A DNA stretch of 64,000 nucleotides from Spirulina subsalsa FACHB-351 (GTDB taxonomy: Bacteria > Cyanobacteriota > Cyanobacteriia > Cyanobacteriales > Spirulinaceae). Under the pieces are notes generated by a model. The model worked only from the letters and a program-made list of their open reading frames with translations. It searched no databases and had not been told where the DNA came from. This document shows, piece after piece, positions 50,360 to 59,947 of the stretch. The stretch lies in NCBI RefSeq assembly GCF_026130165.1, contig NZ_JAIHOM010000002.1, positions 25,707 through 89,706 of the forward strand, in the 5' to 3' direction. Each line of letters opens with the position of its first letter. Within the stretch, counting starts at the first letter, position 1. A program made the position numbers and the translations under genes.

Positions 50360-53300
50360 CTAGAGTTTAATCCCTAGCACCTGAGTATAAGCCCCTCTCG
50401 CTTGGGTTACACCAATGGTGCGCTCCGCAGATTCGATCATCGGTCGGCGTAAACTCACGACAATAAACTGAGCTTGTTGAGCCTGTTGTTTAATCATTTT
50501 AGCTAATCGTTCGACGTTTGCCCCGTCTAAGAACATATCCACCTCATCAAAGGCATAGAAGGGAGAAGGGCGATAACGTTGGAGGGCAAAGATGAAACTT
50601 AAGGCTGTGAGGGACTTTTCCCCCCCCGACATAGAACTGAGGCGCTGGACAGGTTTTCCTTTGGGATGTGCAATCAGATTAAGGCCTCCGGCAAAGGGGT
50701 TTTCGGCATTATCGAGTTCTAAGTAGCCATCCCCTTCTGAAAGAGTGGCGAAGATGGTTTTAAAGTTCTCATTAACTGCATCAAAGGCCTCATGAAAAGC
50801 CCGTTGACGGAGGGTGGTAAAGTTTTCAATCCGCAGTAATAATTCCGTCCGTTCTCCTTCTAAGGTGGTGAGTTTGTCGGTGAGTTCTTGTAAGCGGGTT
50901 TGGGTTTGTTCGTATTCTGTTAAAGCCAACATATTCACCGGTTCCATGCCTTCTAGACGTTTTTGGGCATAGCGTAGGTCTTTTTGCAGGTTTTCGAGAT
51001 AGGGGGGGAGTTGTTCGGGGGTAAGGTTTTGCCCGTCGGGAGGCAATTCTGGCAATGGTTCTGGTAAGTCTTGCCGTTGGGTTTGTTCTTGCTCCTGGAG
51101 GTGGATTAAATCCTGTTGACGTTGTTGTTGGTTCTCTTGGAGTTTTTCCCGTTGCCATTGGGCTTGTTGCTGTTGGGTTTGCAGGTGTTGTAAGGTGTCT
51201 TCAGTGCGATCGCGCTCCTGTTTAACCGCCCCCAATTGTGCCGTCAGTTCCCCTAAACGAGTTTCCGTCTCTTGAATTTCCGTTTCTAGACTGTGACGCT
51301 CAAGGGTTAAGCTTTGCAACTGTTCTCGACTCCCAGAAACCTCCTCACGTTTCTGTTGAGTCATTTGTTGAGCTTGGTCAATTTTCTCCTGCAAGCGCGA
51401 CCCTTGATTCCTCAGTTCTAACTGTCGCCCTTGAGTCTCTCGCAAATTCTGTTCTTTCCCCTCCAAGTTCTGTTCTTGGGCTTTAATTAGTTGTTGAATC
51501 CCCTGCCACTCACTAGAGGTTTGGGACGCTTCCAATTCCGCTAGTTTTTGTTGTTCTAAGCGGAGTTCCTCCTCCTGTAAAGGAATCGTCTCCTCCAGCG
51601 TTCTCAAATGTTGCGTTAAGGTTTCATATTCAGCCTCATTTTCGCCTAATTGTTGGCTAATTTGCGCTTTTTGTTGGCTCAACTTTGCCCGTTCCTTCTC
51701 CAGTTGTTCCCTTCTTAATTGCTGCTCCCGCAACTGTTGACGCAGGTCTAATAATTTCTGAGAAATTTCCTTGCTTTTTTCTACAATTTCTTGCAAATTA
51801 GACTCACAATGTGCTATAATTCTATCCAGTTCTACCAGTCGATTGTGTAACTCCTCAATCTCCCGAGATTCACCCTGTAAACTCGTCCCAAAATGGAGAG
51901 TATGGCGGCTAGATTGACTGCCCCCCGTCATGGCTCCGCTACTTTCCAGTAATTCCCCCTCTAAGGTAACAATGCGCACCTGTCCTAAGTATTGGCGTGC
52001 ATCATGGAGGGTTTCAAAAACAACCGTATTGCCGAAAACATAGCTAAATATTTTTTTATAACGAGGTTCACAATAAACCAGTTCAATGGCATAATTAACA
52101 AATCCTCGGGCTTGACGCAGAGCGAGAATCTCATGGAAAGATGGGGGATTAATTTTATTCAACGGTAAAAACGTAGCCCGTCCCGCCCGCTTATTTTTCA
52201 ACAGCTGAATCCCTTGGGCGGCCACCCCATCATGTTCGACAACAATATGACCTAATCTTGCGCCAGCCGCCGTTTCTAAAGCCAATTGATAACGAGTATC
52301 TACCTGACCTAACTGAGCAACTAAACCACAAACCCCTTGGATATTTTCCTGTAAAATCATTTGGGAAGCGTGAGTTCCTTGGGCTTCTCGTTGCGCTTGG
52401 CTGGTCGCTTCCAGTTTATCCAATTGTCGGTTTTTCTCCCGTTGTTCTTTCAGCAGCCGATCTCGGGTTTGTTCTACCACAGTCCGCTCTTGATCTAAAC
52501 TGGCTAAACTTTGGGCAAGATTGGCAATAGTTTCCTCCAACGCCGCCAGATTAAACCCTTCTAAACTCTGTTCTTGCCCCCCTAGCTCTTGGTCAATTTC
52601 TATTAATTGTTGGCGTTGTTTTTCAATACTTTGGCTCAGTTGATTATACCGTTCCGTTGCCCTTGCCTGTTCCGTTTTTTGAGGATTTAAACGATTTTGA
52701 ATATCTTGGATCTGTTTAGTAATCCCCGACTGTTCTTGTACCCAAATTTCCGAAGCGGCCGCGATACTATCCGCTTGTTGGCGATAGTTAGCGAGAAGTT
52801 GTTTCGCCTCATCCCGTTCTTGGGTTAAATATCCCGTAATTGCCCGCTCTAATTCTTCCTGTTCCTGATTCACTTGGTTAAACTGTTGGCTATAGGCAAT
52901 TAATTCTTGCCCCTTCCGTTCAATCAACTCCTCTCCTTCCCGGATTATATTTTCCAATTCACTGTAGCGTTGTTGCAGTTGAGAACGCTTGAGTTTTTGG
53001 CTAGCCAGTTTAGAGTTAACCGACAGTTGTTCATCTTCCCCCAAAGCCTTGACCTGACGGTTTAACTCTTGCAATTCTGCGGTTTTCGTAGCGATTTGAC
53101 CCGCCAGATTTTGTAACTGCTCATCCAGCTTTTGTAATTGCTGTTCCCCTTGTTTTAAAGTCCCTTCAAGTTGCTGAACTTGGGTCTGAAGAGAACGCCA
53201 AATTAACACCATTTCCCAGCCCTGTTTCTGGTGAATTTGGTCTTTCAGTTTTTGATATTTCTCCGCTTTGACCTTATCACTAGCCAATTTTTCCAGAGAG

Positions 53301-53998
53301 CGCTGTAACTCCTGTTCAATAATCCGATAGCGTTCCTCTCGTTCTCGTACCTCATCTAAAGTAGACTTGACCTGTTCAATTTTGCGGTCAAATTCTGCGA
53401 CTCCGGCCAACTCATCAATAATCTCCCGTCTCTCCCGGGCATTCATAGTAATAATGCGGGTTACATCCCCTTGTAATACCACATTGTAGCCTTCGGGATA
53501 AATCCGTAAACGGCGTAAATATTCGTGGAGTTCTCCGGCTGTTGTCGGTTCTCCATTGATGAAAAAATTTGAGGAATAATTCCCCCCTTTTGTCACTCGT
53601 AAACGCCTTGTCACGGACCATTCTAGGGATTCTGCATCGGGAGCTAAGGAGGGGGAATCTAAGGCCTCTAGGGACTCCCTAGGGGGCTGTGGGGGCGTTT
53701 CTGGGAGGGTGGTCGGGTCTTGCCATGTCCAATCGGACAGATCAAAAGTCACGGTAACACTGACTTCTGAAGTGCCTCGTTGATTGACTTGATTATGGTT
53801 GACTAAATCGGGCAAGCGTTCTGCTCGCATCCCTTTTGAACTGGCTAATCCCAAGCAAAAGAGCAGCGCATCGAGAATGTTAGACTTTCCCGAACCATTG
53901 GGGCCAGAAATCACGGTAAATCCGGTTAACAGTGGGACATCTGTTGTCCCACCAAAGGATTTAAAGTGAGACAATTCGACGCGCTTAATATGAACCAT
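50360..53998 (-). CDS. smc: Chromosome segregation protein SMC
   Basis: This 1212-residue ATPase condenses and segregates the chromosome. It has an N-terminal head with Walker A GPNGSGKSN (about residues 32-40), a first coiled coil (about 170-500), a hinge (about 510-670, LGHIVVEHDGVAAQGIQL), a second coiled coil (about 690-1010), and a C-terminal head with signature SGGEKSLTALS and Walker B YAFDEVD. No scpA or scpB gene is in the window. The start ATG at 53998 is the natural start (MVHIKRVELSHFKSF). Confidence 0.97.
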   Translation of the reverse strand: MVHIKRVELSHFKSFGGTTDVPLLTGFTVISGPNGSGKSNILDALLFCLGLASSKGMRAERLPDLVNHNQVNQRGTSEVSVTVTFDLSDWTWQDPTTLPETPPQPPRESLEALDSPSLAPDAESLEWSVTRRLRVTKGGNYSSNFFINGEPTTAGELHEYLRRLRIYPEGYNVVLQGDVTRIITMNARERREIIDELAGVAEFDRKIEQVKSTLDEVREREERYRIIEQELQRSLEKLASDKVKAEKYQKLKDQIHQKQGWEMVLIWRSLQTQVQQLEGTLKQGEQQLQKLDEQLQNLAGQIATKTAELQELNRQVKALGEDEQLSVNSKLASQKLKRSQLQQRYSELENIIREGEELIERKGQELIAYSQQFNQVNQEQEELERAITGYLTQERDEAKQLLANYRQQADSIAAASEIWVQEQSGITKQIQDIQNRLNPQKTEQARATERYNQLSQSIEKQRQQLIEIDQELGGQEQSLEGFNLAALEETIANLAQSLASLDQERTVVEQTRDRLLKEQREKNRQLDKLEATSQAQREAQGTHASQMILQENIQGVCGLVAQLGQVDTRYQLALETAAGARLGHIVVEHDGVAAQGIQLLKNKRAGRATFLPLNKINPPSFHEILALRQARGFVNYAIELVYCEPRYKKIFSYVFGNTVVFETLHDARQYLGQVRIVTLEGELLESSGAMTGGSQSSRHTLHFGTSLQGESREIEELHNRLVELDRIIAHCESNLQEIVEKSKEISQKLLDLRQQLREQQLRREQLEKERAKLSQQKAQISQQLGENEAEYETLTQHLRTLEETIPLQEEELRLEQQKLAELEASQTSSEWQGIQQLIKAQEQNLEGKEQNLRETQGRQLELRNQGSRLQEKIDQAQQMTQQKREEVSGSREQLQSLTLERHSLETEIQETETRLGELTAQLGAVKQERDRTEDTLQHLQTQQQQAQWQREKLQENQQQRQQDLIHLQEQEQTQRQDLPEPLPELPPDGQNLTPEQLPPYLENLQKDLRYAQKRLEGMEPVNMLALTEYEQTQTRLQELTDKLTTLEGERTELLLRIENFTTLRQRAFHEAFDAVNENFKTIFATLSEGDGYLELDNAENPFAGGLNLIAHPKGKPVQRLSSMSGGEKSLTALSFIFALQRYRPSPFYAFDEVDMFLDGANVERLAKMIKQQAQQAQFIVVSLRRPMIESAERTIGVTQARGAYTQVLGIKL

Positions 53999-54076
53999 AG
54001 GCGCAGAGGGACGATAAAGGTACAGGCGTATTTTCTGAGTGTACCAGAGAGGAAGAAGAGAGCGCCAAAGTTAATC

Positions 54077-57000
54077 CTAAGCCTCCAATAACTGTAAAAT
54101 CCGTTGGAGGGTAATCTCGACCCAATCTTGCCGTCGGTCTAACTCTCGACTTAATTCTTGAATGGCTTTTTCTAACAAATAGGCATCTAATAATACCTGT
54201 AATTCCTGCTCGGTTTTGGGTAAAAAGGTGAGGCTAGAATCATCTTCTCCGGTTAAATAAGCATTGAGGAAGGTGATATTGACCCAACTTTGCCAAAATT
54301 GCGCCCACTGTTCCATCATGGGCAGGTTATCCGGTCGAATCATGCCGCTTTCGACTTCTCGCCGAAGGGCAATATTGACGGCGTAGTTGAAGGAGAGTAA
54401 CATTCCGGCTACATCGCGTAGGGGCGATCGCTTCATTCGTCGTTCACTGAGGGGACGGTTTTTCTCGCCTTTAAAATCAATGATGGTGAAGTCTTTCCCG
54501 GTAAATAAAACCTGTCCCAAATGATAGGCTCCGTGGGAACGAGTGCGCAAGGCGGTGATTTTTTGGTTCAAGACTAAGCGAAATCGCCCCAGAATTTGCT
54601 CTTGACGATTTAAGACGGTTTGGGCGAGTTGTTGCAGGGGTTCCGGGAAATCATTTAAGCGTTTTTTCAGGTCGAGGAAGACTTGTCCGGTTAAATTGCG
54701 ACTGTATTGGTAAATGGACCGTTGGTAGAAGGAGGTAAAGGGTTCTGGGGCAAAATCGGGGTTTTCGGGGTCTGAGGCGAGGGTAATATGTAACTCGGCG
54801 GTTCGTTGCCCGAGAAGCTGCACGGAGCCTAAATAAGTCCCGATGATTTCATAGACAAAATCGGGTAATTCTAGGGTTTGAGCGGTCCCTAGGTCGTTGG
54901 GAGCAAACATGACATCATTAATCTCCGGTTGTTGGACCATCACTTGTTCAAAGTATCCCCGCAGATGATCTAAGGTATAAGACCAAGCGTCTCGGGTGTC
55001 GGGGATGTAGCCTTGGAGTACGCCTAGGGTGATGGTGCCATTATTGGAGCGTTGGTACTCAATGGCGCCGCCAATGGGTGCGAAATGGTCTTTTTGTTGT
55101 TTGGTGGCTAGGAAGCGCCCGACTTCAAAATCTGGGTTAATGCCTTCTTCTACACGGCGGTAGAGTTTGAGGATTAAATGACTGCCGTAGATGATGGAAC
55201 TATTATCTTGTAGGCCTCGGTAGAGATGGGGGTCAAGGGGGGTGGCTTCTTGGGTAATGGTTTTGAATAGTTTGGTGGAGGTGCCGATGATTTGACCATG
55301 ACTGCCTTTATAGCGCCGTTTTTTGGCGATCGCATCCAAAGGCAGCCCCAGATAGTCTGGGTCTTGCAGTGAGGGATATAGCACCCCTTCCCCTTCCTTA
55401 CAGACAATTTTGAGAATGCCCTGTTCATGACTGTCTAAACTAAAGCTTAAATGCAGCACGTAGGTATCTGGGAAGCCTTCGGTATAGTCAATTTGCAGGA
55501 TGACAATTTGGGCCTCTTTTTGGTGATAGTGAATGGGAATGACATCCAGAATGGTGCTGGTTTGGACAACGCGGTTGGTGCCTTGAAACCAGGGGCAGGT
55601 TTGCACATAATCCCCTAATACCCGTTCTAGGGTGGCTCTAGTGCCTTTCTGGGTAAATATGGCCTGCCATTTGCTGTTTACGGTGAGGGTGGGGAGGTCT
55701 TTGGTTGAGATGGGGGTAGGAGTGGTTACATACAAACTATCGACAGGTTGCAGGATGAACCAGTAGAAGCTATAGGGTCCAACGGAGAGGAAATAGGGGG
55801 CTCCCGTAATGGCTGGGAAGCGTGTCCGACCGAAGATTTCCACCGGGATCATATTTTGGAAGGCCGCTAGGTCTAATTCTACCGTTTGCACGAAGCGGGA
55901 GAGGTTGGCTACGACAAGGATATGTTCTCCAGAATAGGTGCGGGTAAAGGCAATGACCTTGCGGTTTTCAGGATAAAGTAGTTCAAATGTTCCTCTTCCA
56001 AAGGCTTGATAACGGGCGCGGGTGGCGAGGAGGCGCTTGGTCCACCACCAGAGGGAGGTGGGATTGGCTCGTTGGGCTTCTACGTTGACGGCTTCATAGT
56101 GATATTCTGAGTCTAAAATCACTGGGAGATAGAGACGTTGGGGGGGGGTGCGACTAAATCCGGCGTTGCGGTCGGCGGTCCACTGCATGGGGGTGCGGAC
56201 TCCATCGCGATCGCCTAAATAAATATTATCCCCCATGCCAATCTCGTCCCCGTAGTATAAAACCGGGGTACCGGGCATAGACATTAACAGCACATTCATT
56301 AATTCAATTTGGCGGCGGTCATTGCCCAACAGGGGAGCGAGACGGCGACGAATCCCTAGATTGATGCGGGCTTGGGGGTCTTGGGCATAACTGCGATACA
56401 TATAATCCCGGTCTTCATCGCTGACCATTTCGAGGGTTAATTCATCATGATTGCGTAGGAAGAGGGCCCATTGACAGTTACTGGGAATGGCGGGAGTTTG
56501 TTTGAGGATATCGGCGATGGGAAAATTATCCTCCATGCGTAGGGACATAAACAGACGGGGCATGAGGGGGAAGTGAAAGTTCATGTGGCACTCATTGCCA
56601 CGACCAAAATAGGCCGCCGCGTCTTCGGGCCATTGATTCGCCTCGGCCAGTAACATGATATTGCGGAAATTCTCGTCAATGTGCGATCGCAGCTTTTGTA
56701 AAAAGATATGAGTTTCCGGCAGGTTTTCGCAGTTTGTGCCTTCCTTTTCGTAGAGATAGGGCACCGCATCCAAGCGTAACCCATCCACTCCCATTCCCAG
56801 CCAAAAATCCACCACATTAAACACCGCATCTTGTACCGCCGGATTGCGGTAATTTAAATCCGGTTGATGGGAGTAAAACCTGTGCCAATAATAGGCTTTT
56901 GCCACTGGGTCCCAAGTCCAGTTTGAGGTTTCAAAATCTTGGAAAATAATCCGCACATCGGGGTATTTTTCCGGGGAATCACTCCAGACATAAAAATCCC

Positions 57001-57391
57001 GTTCCACACTGCCGGGGGGGGCTTTACGGGCTTGTTGGAACCAAGGATGGCGATCGCTCGTATGATTAACAATTAACTCAATAATTACCCGAATCCCCCG
57101 ATCATGGGCTTCATCCAACAATTCTTGAAAATCCTCTACAGTGCCATAAACCGGATTCACCTGCATATAATCGGCAATATCATAGCCATCATCCCGTTGA
57201 GGAGACGGGAAAAAAGGCAACAACCAAATCGCCGTAACGCCCAAATCCTGAATATAATCCAGCTTTTCGGTCAATCCCCGAAAATCCCCCACCCCATCCC
57301 CATCACTATCGGCAAAAGCCTTAACCGGAACTTCATAAATAATGGCATCTTTAAACCACAGGGGATCATCTTTGAGGAGCGTCGTATTCAT
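54077..57391 (-). CDS. treS: Trehalose synthase (maltose alpha-D-glucosyltransferase) fused to a maltokinase domain
   Basis: This 1104-residue protein has an N-terminal GH13 alpha-amylase-type domain (about 1-545) whose catalytic residues lie in DGLRLDAVPYL (Asp nucleophile, about residue 208), LLAEANQW (Glu, about 246) and RNHDEL (Asp, about 318). It interconverts maltose and trehalose. The C-terminal 530 residues resemble a maltokinase (Pep2-type), which phosphorylates maltose, with kinase-like segments such as YHLGQVLFTGKDFTIIDF. The fusion is a known bacterial form linking trehalose and maltose-1-phosphate metabolism. The gene ends 78 bp after smc begins, on the same strand. Confidence 0.92.
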   Translation of the reverse strand: MNTTLLKDDPLWFKDAIIYEVPVKAFADSDGDGVGDFRGLTEKLDYIQDLGVTAIWLLPFFPSPQRDDGYDIADYMQVNPVYGTVEDFQELLDEAHDRGIRVIIELIVNHTSDRHPWFQQARKAPPGSVERDFYVWSDSPEKYPDVRIIFQDFETSNWTWDPVAKAYYWHRFYSHQPDLNYRNPAVQDAVFNVVDFWLGMGVDGLRLDAVPYLYEKEGTNCENLPETHIFLQKLRSHIDENFRNIMLLAEANQWPEDAAAYFGRGNECHMNFHFPLMPRLFMSLRMEDNFPIADILKQTPAIPSNCQWALFLRNHDELTLEMVSDEDRDYMYRSYAQDPQARINLGIRRRLAPLLGNDRRQIELMNVLLMSMPGTPVLYYGDEIGMGDNIYLGDRDGVRTPMQWTADRNAGFSRTPPQRLYLPVILDSEYHYEAVNVEAQRANPTSLWWWTKRLLATRARYQAFGRGTFELLYPENRKVIAFTRTYSGEHILVVANLSRFVQTVELDLAAFQNMIPVEIFGRTRFPAITGAPYFLSVGPYSFYWFILQPVDSLYVTTPTPISTKDLPTLTVNSKWQAIFTQKGTRATLERVLGDYVQTCPWFQGTNRVVQTSTILDVIPIHYHQKEAQIVILQIDYTEGFPDTYVLHLSFSLDSHEQGILKIVCKEGEGVLYPSLQDPDYLGLPLDAIAKKRRYKGSHGQIIGTSTKLFKTITQEATPLDPHLYRGLQDNSSIIYGSHLILKLYRRVEEGINPDFEVGRFLATKQQKDHFAPIGGAIEYQRSNNGTITLGVLQGYIPDTRDAWSYTLDHLRGYFEQVMVQQPEINDVMFAPNDLGTAQTLELPDFVYEIIGTYLGSVQLLGQRTAELHITLASDPENPDFAPEPFTSFYQRSIYQYSRNLTGQVFLDLKKRLNDFPEPLQQLAQTVLNRQEQILGRFRLVLNQKITALRTRSHGAYHLGQVLFTGKDFTIIDFKGEKNRPLSERRMKRSPLRDVAGMLLSFNYAVNIALRREVESGMIRPDNLPMMEQWAQFWQSWVNITFLNAYLTGEDDSSLTFLPKTEQELQVLLDAYLLEKAIQELSRELDRRQDWVEITLQRILQLLEA

Positions 57392-57679
57392 TCAATCAAA
57401 TCTCAGGAAATGAGTGCATCTGAGAACCATTATAGGATGACACCCCCTCACTTCCCAACCTAAAGTCAGCAGGGGTCGCCCGTTATACCCGAAGGGTTAG
57501 CGGGGGAGAACTTCACAAATCAGCCCCAAGTCCGGCAGTGAAGCCATCGGGCTGTTAAACCCGTCTCGGTGCTAAAATAAAGACTTGAGGGAGATCGTTA
57601 GGATAGGAATTTCATCATCTATTGACTTCCCATCCGCCGGATCCATCACAATCATGGGGAGTGAGACAAAACGACACAG
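57392..57679. other. 288-bp divergent region between treS and the aldo/keto reductase gene
   Basis: No gene is seen. A palindromic stretch CCCGTTATACCCGAAGGGTTAGCGGG-like sequence (57478-57504) forms a nested hairpin, with ACCC/GGGT and CCCG/CGGG pairs. Its meaning is unknown. Confidence 0.4.
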
Positions 57680-58630
57680 ATGAATATAGAGCAGGAGAAA
57701 ATTGCGGATTGTTTTATGGTGGGGTGCTGGCAACTGGACGATCGCAGTTGGAAAGCACTCTCAGAACTGGATGTGGAGCGAACCATTGATACTTATTTAG
57801 CATGGGGCATTAAACGATTTGATACCGCCGATATTTATGGTCGGAGCGAGAAACTTTTAGGCAAGTGTTTAAAAGGACGTTCCGATTGTGAAATCTGGAC
57901 AAAAGCTGTCTTTTTTGGTGCCGTTCCTACCTTACAACAAATCCAATATAAAATAGACAGTTCTCTGCGCAACTTACAACGAGATCATCTCGATTGTGTT
58001 CAAATCCATTGGCATGATCCGAGTCTTGATTTTGCCTCTACCTTTGAGATATTCAATCAATACTTAGCAAAGGGAAAAATTAGCCAATTAGGGGTTACGA
58101 ACTTTAACACCACCATGTTGAAAAGGGCTTTAGAATACGCCCCCATTAAAACCCATCAAGTCCAATATAATCTCATTGACCGCCGAGTAGAAACCTCCAT
58201 TCAAGCCCTTTGTCTTCAACATAAAATTCCCCTTATTCCCTATGGCAGTTTAGCCGGGGGGTTTCTTTCTAATAAATTTCTGGGGGTCAAAATTCCCCCA
58301 GCCGAGGGAGAACATTGTCGGGGATTTTACTATAACCACATGATTGCTAAACACGGGGGATGGAGTGCTGTTCAAGAGTTATTACAAACTATGGCAGAAG
58401 TGGGGCAAAAATACGAGATGACCATAGCCCAAGTCGCCTTAAATTGGCTCAAACAACAACCGGGAGTCGGGACAATTATTTTAGGCTTAACGGAAAATCG
58501 CCAGCAGATTAAAACTGATTTAGAAGCCCTCCAAAAACCGCTAGAACGGCTTGATATCCAGAAATTATCCCAGCGTTCCCAAGCATTATTTCAACAAGTA
58601 GGAGATGTTTATTCCTACGAAAGACATTGA
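57680..58630 (+). CDS. Aldo/keto reductase family protein
   Basis: This 316-residue NADPH-dependent TIM-barrel oxidoreductase shows the catalytic tetrad: Asp and Tyr in FDTADIYGRSE (Asp about 47, Tyr about 52), Lys in EIWTKAVF (about 77) and His in CVQIHWHD (about 113). The cofactor region near IILGLTENRQQIKTDLEAL (about 273-291) is present. Substrate is unknown. It stands alone. Confidence 0.9.
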   Translation: MNIEQEKIADCFMVGCWQLDDRSWKALSELDVERTIDTYLAWGIKRFDTADIYGRSEKLLGKCLKGRSDCEIWTKAVFFGAVPTLQQIQYKIDSSLRNLQRDHLDCVQIHWHDPSLDFASTFEIFNQYLAKGKISQLGVTNFNTTMLKRALEYAPIKTHQVQYNLIDRRVETSIQALCLQHKIPLIPYGSLAGGFLSNKFLGVKIPPAEGEHCRGFYYNHMIAKHGGWSAVQELLQTMAEVGQKYEMTIAQVALNWLKQQPGVGTIILGLTENRQQIKTDLEALQKPLERLDIQKLSQRSQALFQQVGDVYSYERH

Positions 58631-58706
58631 CAATCCTACGGCTAAAGCCCGTAATAGTCTTAAGCTGAAACGGCTTGTTTAAGGGATCTCTATTCACGCC
58701 AGAATG

Positions 58707-58744
58707 TTATCTGTAGGTTGGGTGGAGTGGAGCGCGAAACCCAA
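58707..58744. repeat. Dispersed palindromic repeat, copy 2
   Basis: Same ends as 43011-43050: TTATCTGTAGGTTGGGT, a different central spacer, and AGCGCGAAACCCAA. The two copies share the termini but not the middle, which suggests selection or duplication of the paired ends. Confidence 0.75.
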
Positions 58745-58848
58745 AAAAACAGTAATCAGTAATGAGTAAATCATTCCCGATTCCCTGACCTTGACAAGAG
58801 GAGAAAAGGCCTAACTTGTTAAGATTGAGCAAGCCCTAACTCCTCCGC

Positions 58849-59637
58849 TCAATCCATCTCAATTCCTCGGGCTTTGAGTTGTTCTAACAGAGCTTGATAA
58901 CGTTGCCTTTCTTGGGATAACTCCTCTAAGGCAGTATCAGCGCGAAGTTTCTCCTGTTCTGTTCGTTGTTTCTCCTGTTCTAACTCTTGCATCGCCTGTT
59001 CAGCCCGTTGCCGCTCCTGTTCAGCCCGTTGCCGCTCCTGTTCGGCCCGTTGCCGCTCCTGTTCTCGCACTTCATTGAGTTCTACCGGAGTTAAAAACTT
59101 CCGCCCACTGGCCGTATAAATTTCTAACGTATCTGGCAGCAGTTGAAAGCGAATATTGAGTAACGGACTAATCCACCCATCCATCTGCTCAATACTTTCT
59201 AATAAATCTCCCCGACGCAGGGCTCCGGCTAACTGATTGCGATGGGGACTATACATATAATACTCTTGTACGCCATGTTTTTGGTAAAAGAGTAATTTGT
59301 TCTGCATTTCTAGGGGATGATTGCTGGGGGAGAGAACTTCAAAGACCACTTGGGGGGGGATATTGTCTTCTTCCCATTGTTTATAAGATCCTCGTTCCCC
59401 TTTAGGTCGTCCAAAAACCACTAAAACATCGGGAGCTTGACAAATCCTGTTTTGACCTTGTACAGGGTACCAGAGTAAGTCTCCGGCGACAAAAACATGG
59501 GGCTGATGGGCAAAACAAATCTCTAGATTTTCCTTAATCGTCACAATCCAGCGAAACTGTAGGGTATTATCTGCCATCGGTTGACCATCACTTTCAGGAT
59601 ACTCGATGTCTGTATTGTTTAATAGGTCTTGGAGCAT
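58849..59637 (-). CDS. Uma2 family PD-(D/E)XK nuclease-like protein with coiled-coil tail
   Basis: This 262-residue protein has an N-terminal Uma2 restriction-endonuclease-like domain (about 20-185), with APDVLVVFG for the Asp, VFEVLSPSNHP for the Glu-containing strand, and YQKHGVQEYYMYSP. A tail of about 75 residues is built of QERQRAE heptads and is a coiled coil. The Uma2 family is very expanded in cyanobacteria and its role is unsettled. The coding DNA for three heptads is a 21-bp tandem repeat (58999-59061). It is not next to methyltransferase genes. Confidence 0.85.
   Translation of the reverse strand: MLQDLLNNTDIEYPESDGQPMADNTLQFRWIVTIKENLEICFAHQPHVFVAGDLLWYPVQGQNRICQAPDVLVVFGRPKGERGSYKQWEEDNIPPQVVFEVLSPSNHPLEMQNKLLFYQKHGVQEYYMYSPHRNQLAGALRRGDLLESIEQMDGWISPLLNIRFQLLPDTLEIYTASGRKFLTPVELNEVREQERQRAEQERQRAEQERQRAEQAMQELEQEKQRTEQEKLRADTALEELSQERQRYQALLEQLKARGIEMD
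58999..59061. repeat. 21-bp tandem repeat inside the Uma2 gene
   Basis: Three 21-bp units (58999-59019, 59020-59040 and 59041-59061), nearly identical, encode three QERQRAE heptads of the coiled-coil tail in frame. Confidence 0.9.
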
Positions 59638-59731
59638 AGGTCTTCTGGGTGAGGAATGTGCCTAGATTGTAACGCATCTGGGCAATGGGTTTAGGATTTG
59701 CACCCAAGGACACACAATCTGTCACCAAAAC

Positions 59732-59760
59732 TTGTTACAGTCAGAAAGTAATCCTAACCT
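59732..59760 (+). promoter_or_regulatory. Candidate promoter of the small RNA
   Basis: TTGTTA (59732-59737) and TAACCT (59755-59760) are separated by 17 bp. The -10 is weak, but the position fits the downstream terminator. Confidence 0.35.
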
Positions 59761-59766
59761 GTTAAC

Positions 59767-59814
59767 TCTGAACAGAGAGATCGGCATCTTATTGAGATCC
59801 GACTCTCTTTTTTT
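59767..59814 (+). ncRNA. Candidate small RNA of about 48 nt
   Basis: A free-standing rho-independent terminator (59774-59814) lies on the plus strand, while the upstream plus gene ends 1.1 kb away with a minus gene between. So the terminator must serve a short transcript starting nearby. The promoter candidate at 59732-59760 would give a 48-nt RNA made up mostly of the terminator stem. It shows no match I can recall to Yfr1 or Yfr2. The transcript is inferred, not seen. Confidence 0.4.
59774..59814 (+). terminator. Strong rho-independent terminator
   Basis: AGAGAGATCGG (59774-59784) pairs with CCGACTCTCT (59799-59808), with one unpaired base, and is followed by seven T (59808-59814). There is no T run on the minus side, so it works on plus-strand transcripts only. 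Confidence 0.75.
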
Positions 59815-59947
59815 GCTACCCTATAAGGGCGTGGGGGGGAGGAAAGCTGGTTAAATAATGTCTTCCCTCTTTATTTTCTAGTTAATTGATTGATCAATTG
59901 ATTTGCTCATTGCCGATTAACTGTTACCGACTGAAAAATCTAAAATA

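Larger units (their letters stand above)
59638..59947. other. 310-bp region between Uma2 and the hybrid kinase gene
   Basis: The central part holds a promoter-terminator pair that would make a short plus-strand RNA (59767-59814). No protein gene of plausible form is present. The last 100 bp are A/T-rich and probably contain the promoter of the hybrid kinase gene. Confidence 0.5.

Noticed and set aside
57470..57560. Nested palindrome considered as a TnpB guide-RNA remnant
   Set aside because: No tnpB homology is next to it and the end motif is missing, so it was left as an unexplained palindrome.
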